This document shows, in pieces, positions 26,994 to 27,329 of a DNA stretch of 27,329 nt. This stretch comes from Saccoglossus kowalevskii. Taxonomy: Eukaryota; Hemichordata; Enteropneusta; Harrimaniidae. The stretch lies in assembly GCF_000003605.2 (NCBI RefSeq), contig NW_003120943.1, positions 46,677-74,005 on the forward strand, given 5' to 3'. The position numbers and the translations under genes were made by a program. The first letter of the stretch is position 1. Each line of letters starts with the position of its first letter. The notes beneath the pieces were generated by a model that was given only the letters and a program-made list of their open reading frames with translations, was not told where the DNA came from and made no database searches.

Positions 26994-27329
26994 GTACGTA
27001 TCTTAGCATTATTGTCCATGTATTTTATTTTACAAGGCTACTTACGAGTTTTTCCGCTCTTCGCAGATGTTAGCGCACATAAAAGTGACACGATTTCATG
27101 TCGAAATCTGTCTAAAATTATTCGTTTTAGTATTAGTCAATTTTGTATTATGTAATTTTATTTCTGTACAGGGCCTCAGCCTATCGTACAAAATGTAATG
27201 GGTAGAAAAGTGCATAGCACGTTTTAAACACAATACAACATCCATGTAAACATATGGTACTAAGTTAAGCTGAATTCATATTCATCTCGTCGCTTGAAAA
27301 CTTTTAAAAGATATAGAGCTATTTGTTAT
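26994..27329 (+). other. Right-edge region
   Basis: AT-rich; apart from the short open segment at 27172-27198 nothing is recognised. Confidence 0.5.

Noticed and set aside
1-27329. CRISPR arrays, bacterial operons, rRNA genes
   Set aside because: No spaced direct repeats, ribosome-binding sites or rRNA motifs; spliced exons show this is animal nuclear DNA.

Overview
This window is AT-rich animal nuclear DNA holding one large, many-exon gene on the + strand. I reconstructed the gene by reading splice signals and checking codon phase. It encodes a leucine-rich-repeat G-protein-coupled receptor of the relaxin receptor type (LGR type C; RXFP1/RXFP2 in vertebrates, LGR3/LGR4 in insects). The single LDLa module, phase-2 LRR exons, long introns, an assembly gap and many mobile-element remnants point to a bilaterian invertebrate, most plausibly marine. 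A hemichordate, echinoderm or lophotrochozoan would fit, but the species is inference.

Layout of the gene: a signal-peptide exon (3766-3826); a 6.4 kb first intron full of degraded coding-like and mobile-element-like sequence; one LDLa exon (10265-10405); a short acidic linker exon (10601-10696); an LRR N-cap exon (10801-10969); fourteen consecutive exons of exactly 72 bp, all phase 2-2, each one 24-residue leucine-rich repeat (11248 to 18054); one exon with the hinge and TM1-TM6 (19226-20067); an exon with TM7 and the proximal tail (21078-21328, or to a stop at 21337); and a candidate distal-tail exon (24349-24510). The 21 pieces sum to 2730 bp, an exact multiple of three, giving 909 residues. 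Stopping at 21337 gives 858 residues.

How it should work, from the family: the LRR solenoid binds a relaxin/insulin-like peptide, the linker and LDLa act as a tethered activating module, and the 7TM domain couples to G proteins, classically raising cAMP. Two details tie it to vertebrate RXFP1: the LDLa keeps an N-glycosylation sequon between cysteines 2 and 3, and the linker carries DDNTNWDIL, similar to the GDNNGWSLQF ligand-contact segment of RXFP1. The fourteen LRRs exceed the ten of vertebrate RXFP1/2.

The rest is intergenic or intronic. Intron 1 has a broken RecQ-like helicase fragment on the - strand beside two hairpins. The LRR introns contain a 214-bp MITE with TA target sites, three E-boxes at 11-bp spacing, and a 50-N gap. 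The last intron has a perfect DR5 nuclear-receptor element and a striking compound pentanucleotide microsatellite. Bases 1-3765 and most of 24511-27329 show no convincing gene, although a pair of exon-like segments lies near the right edge.
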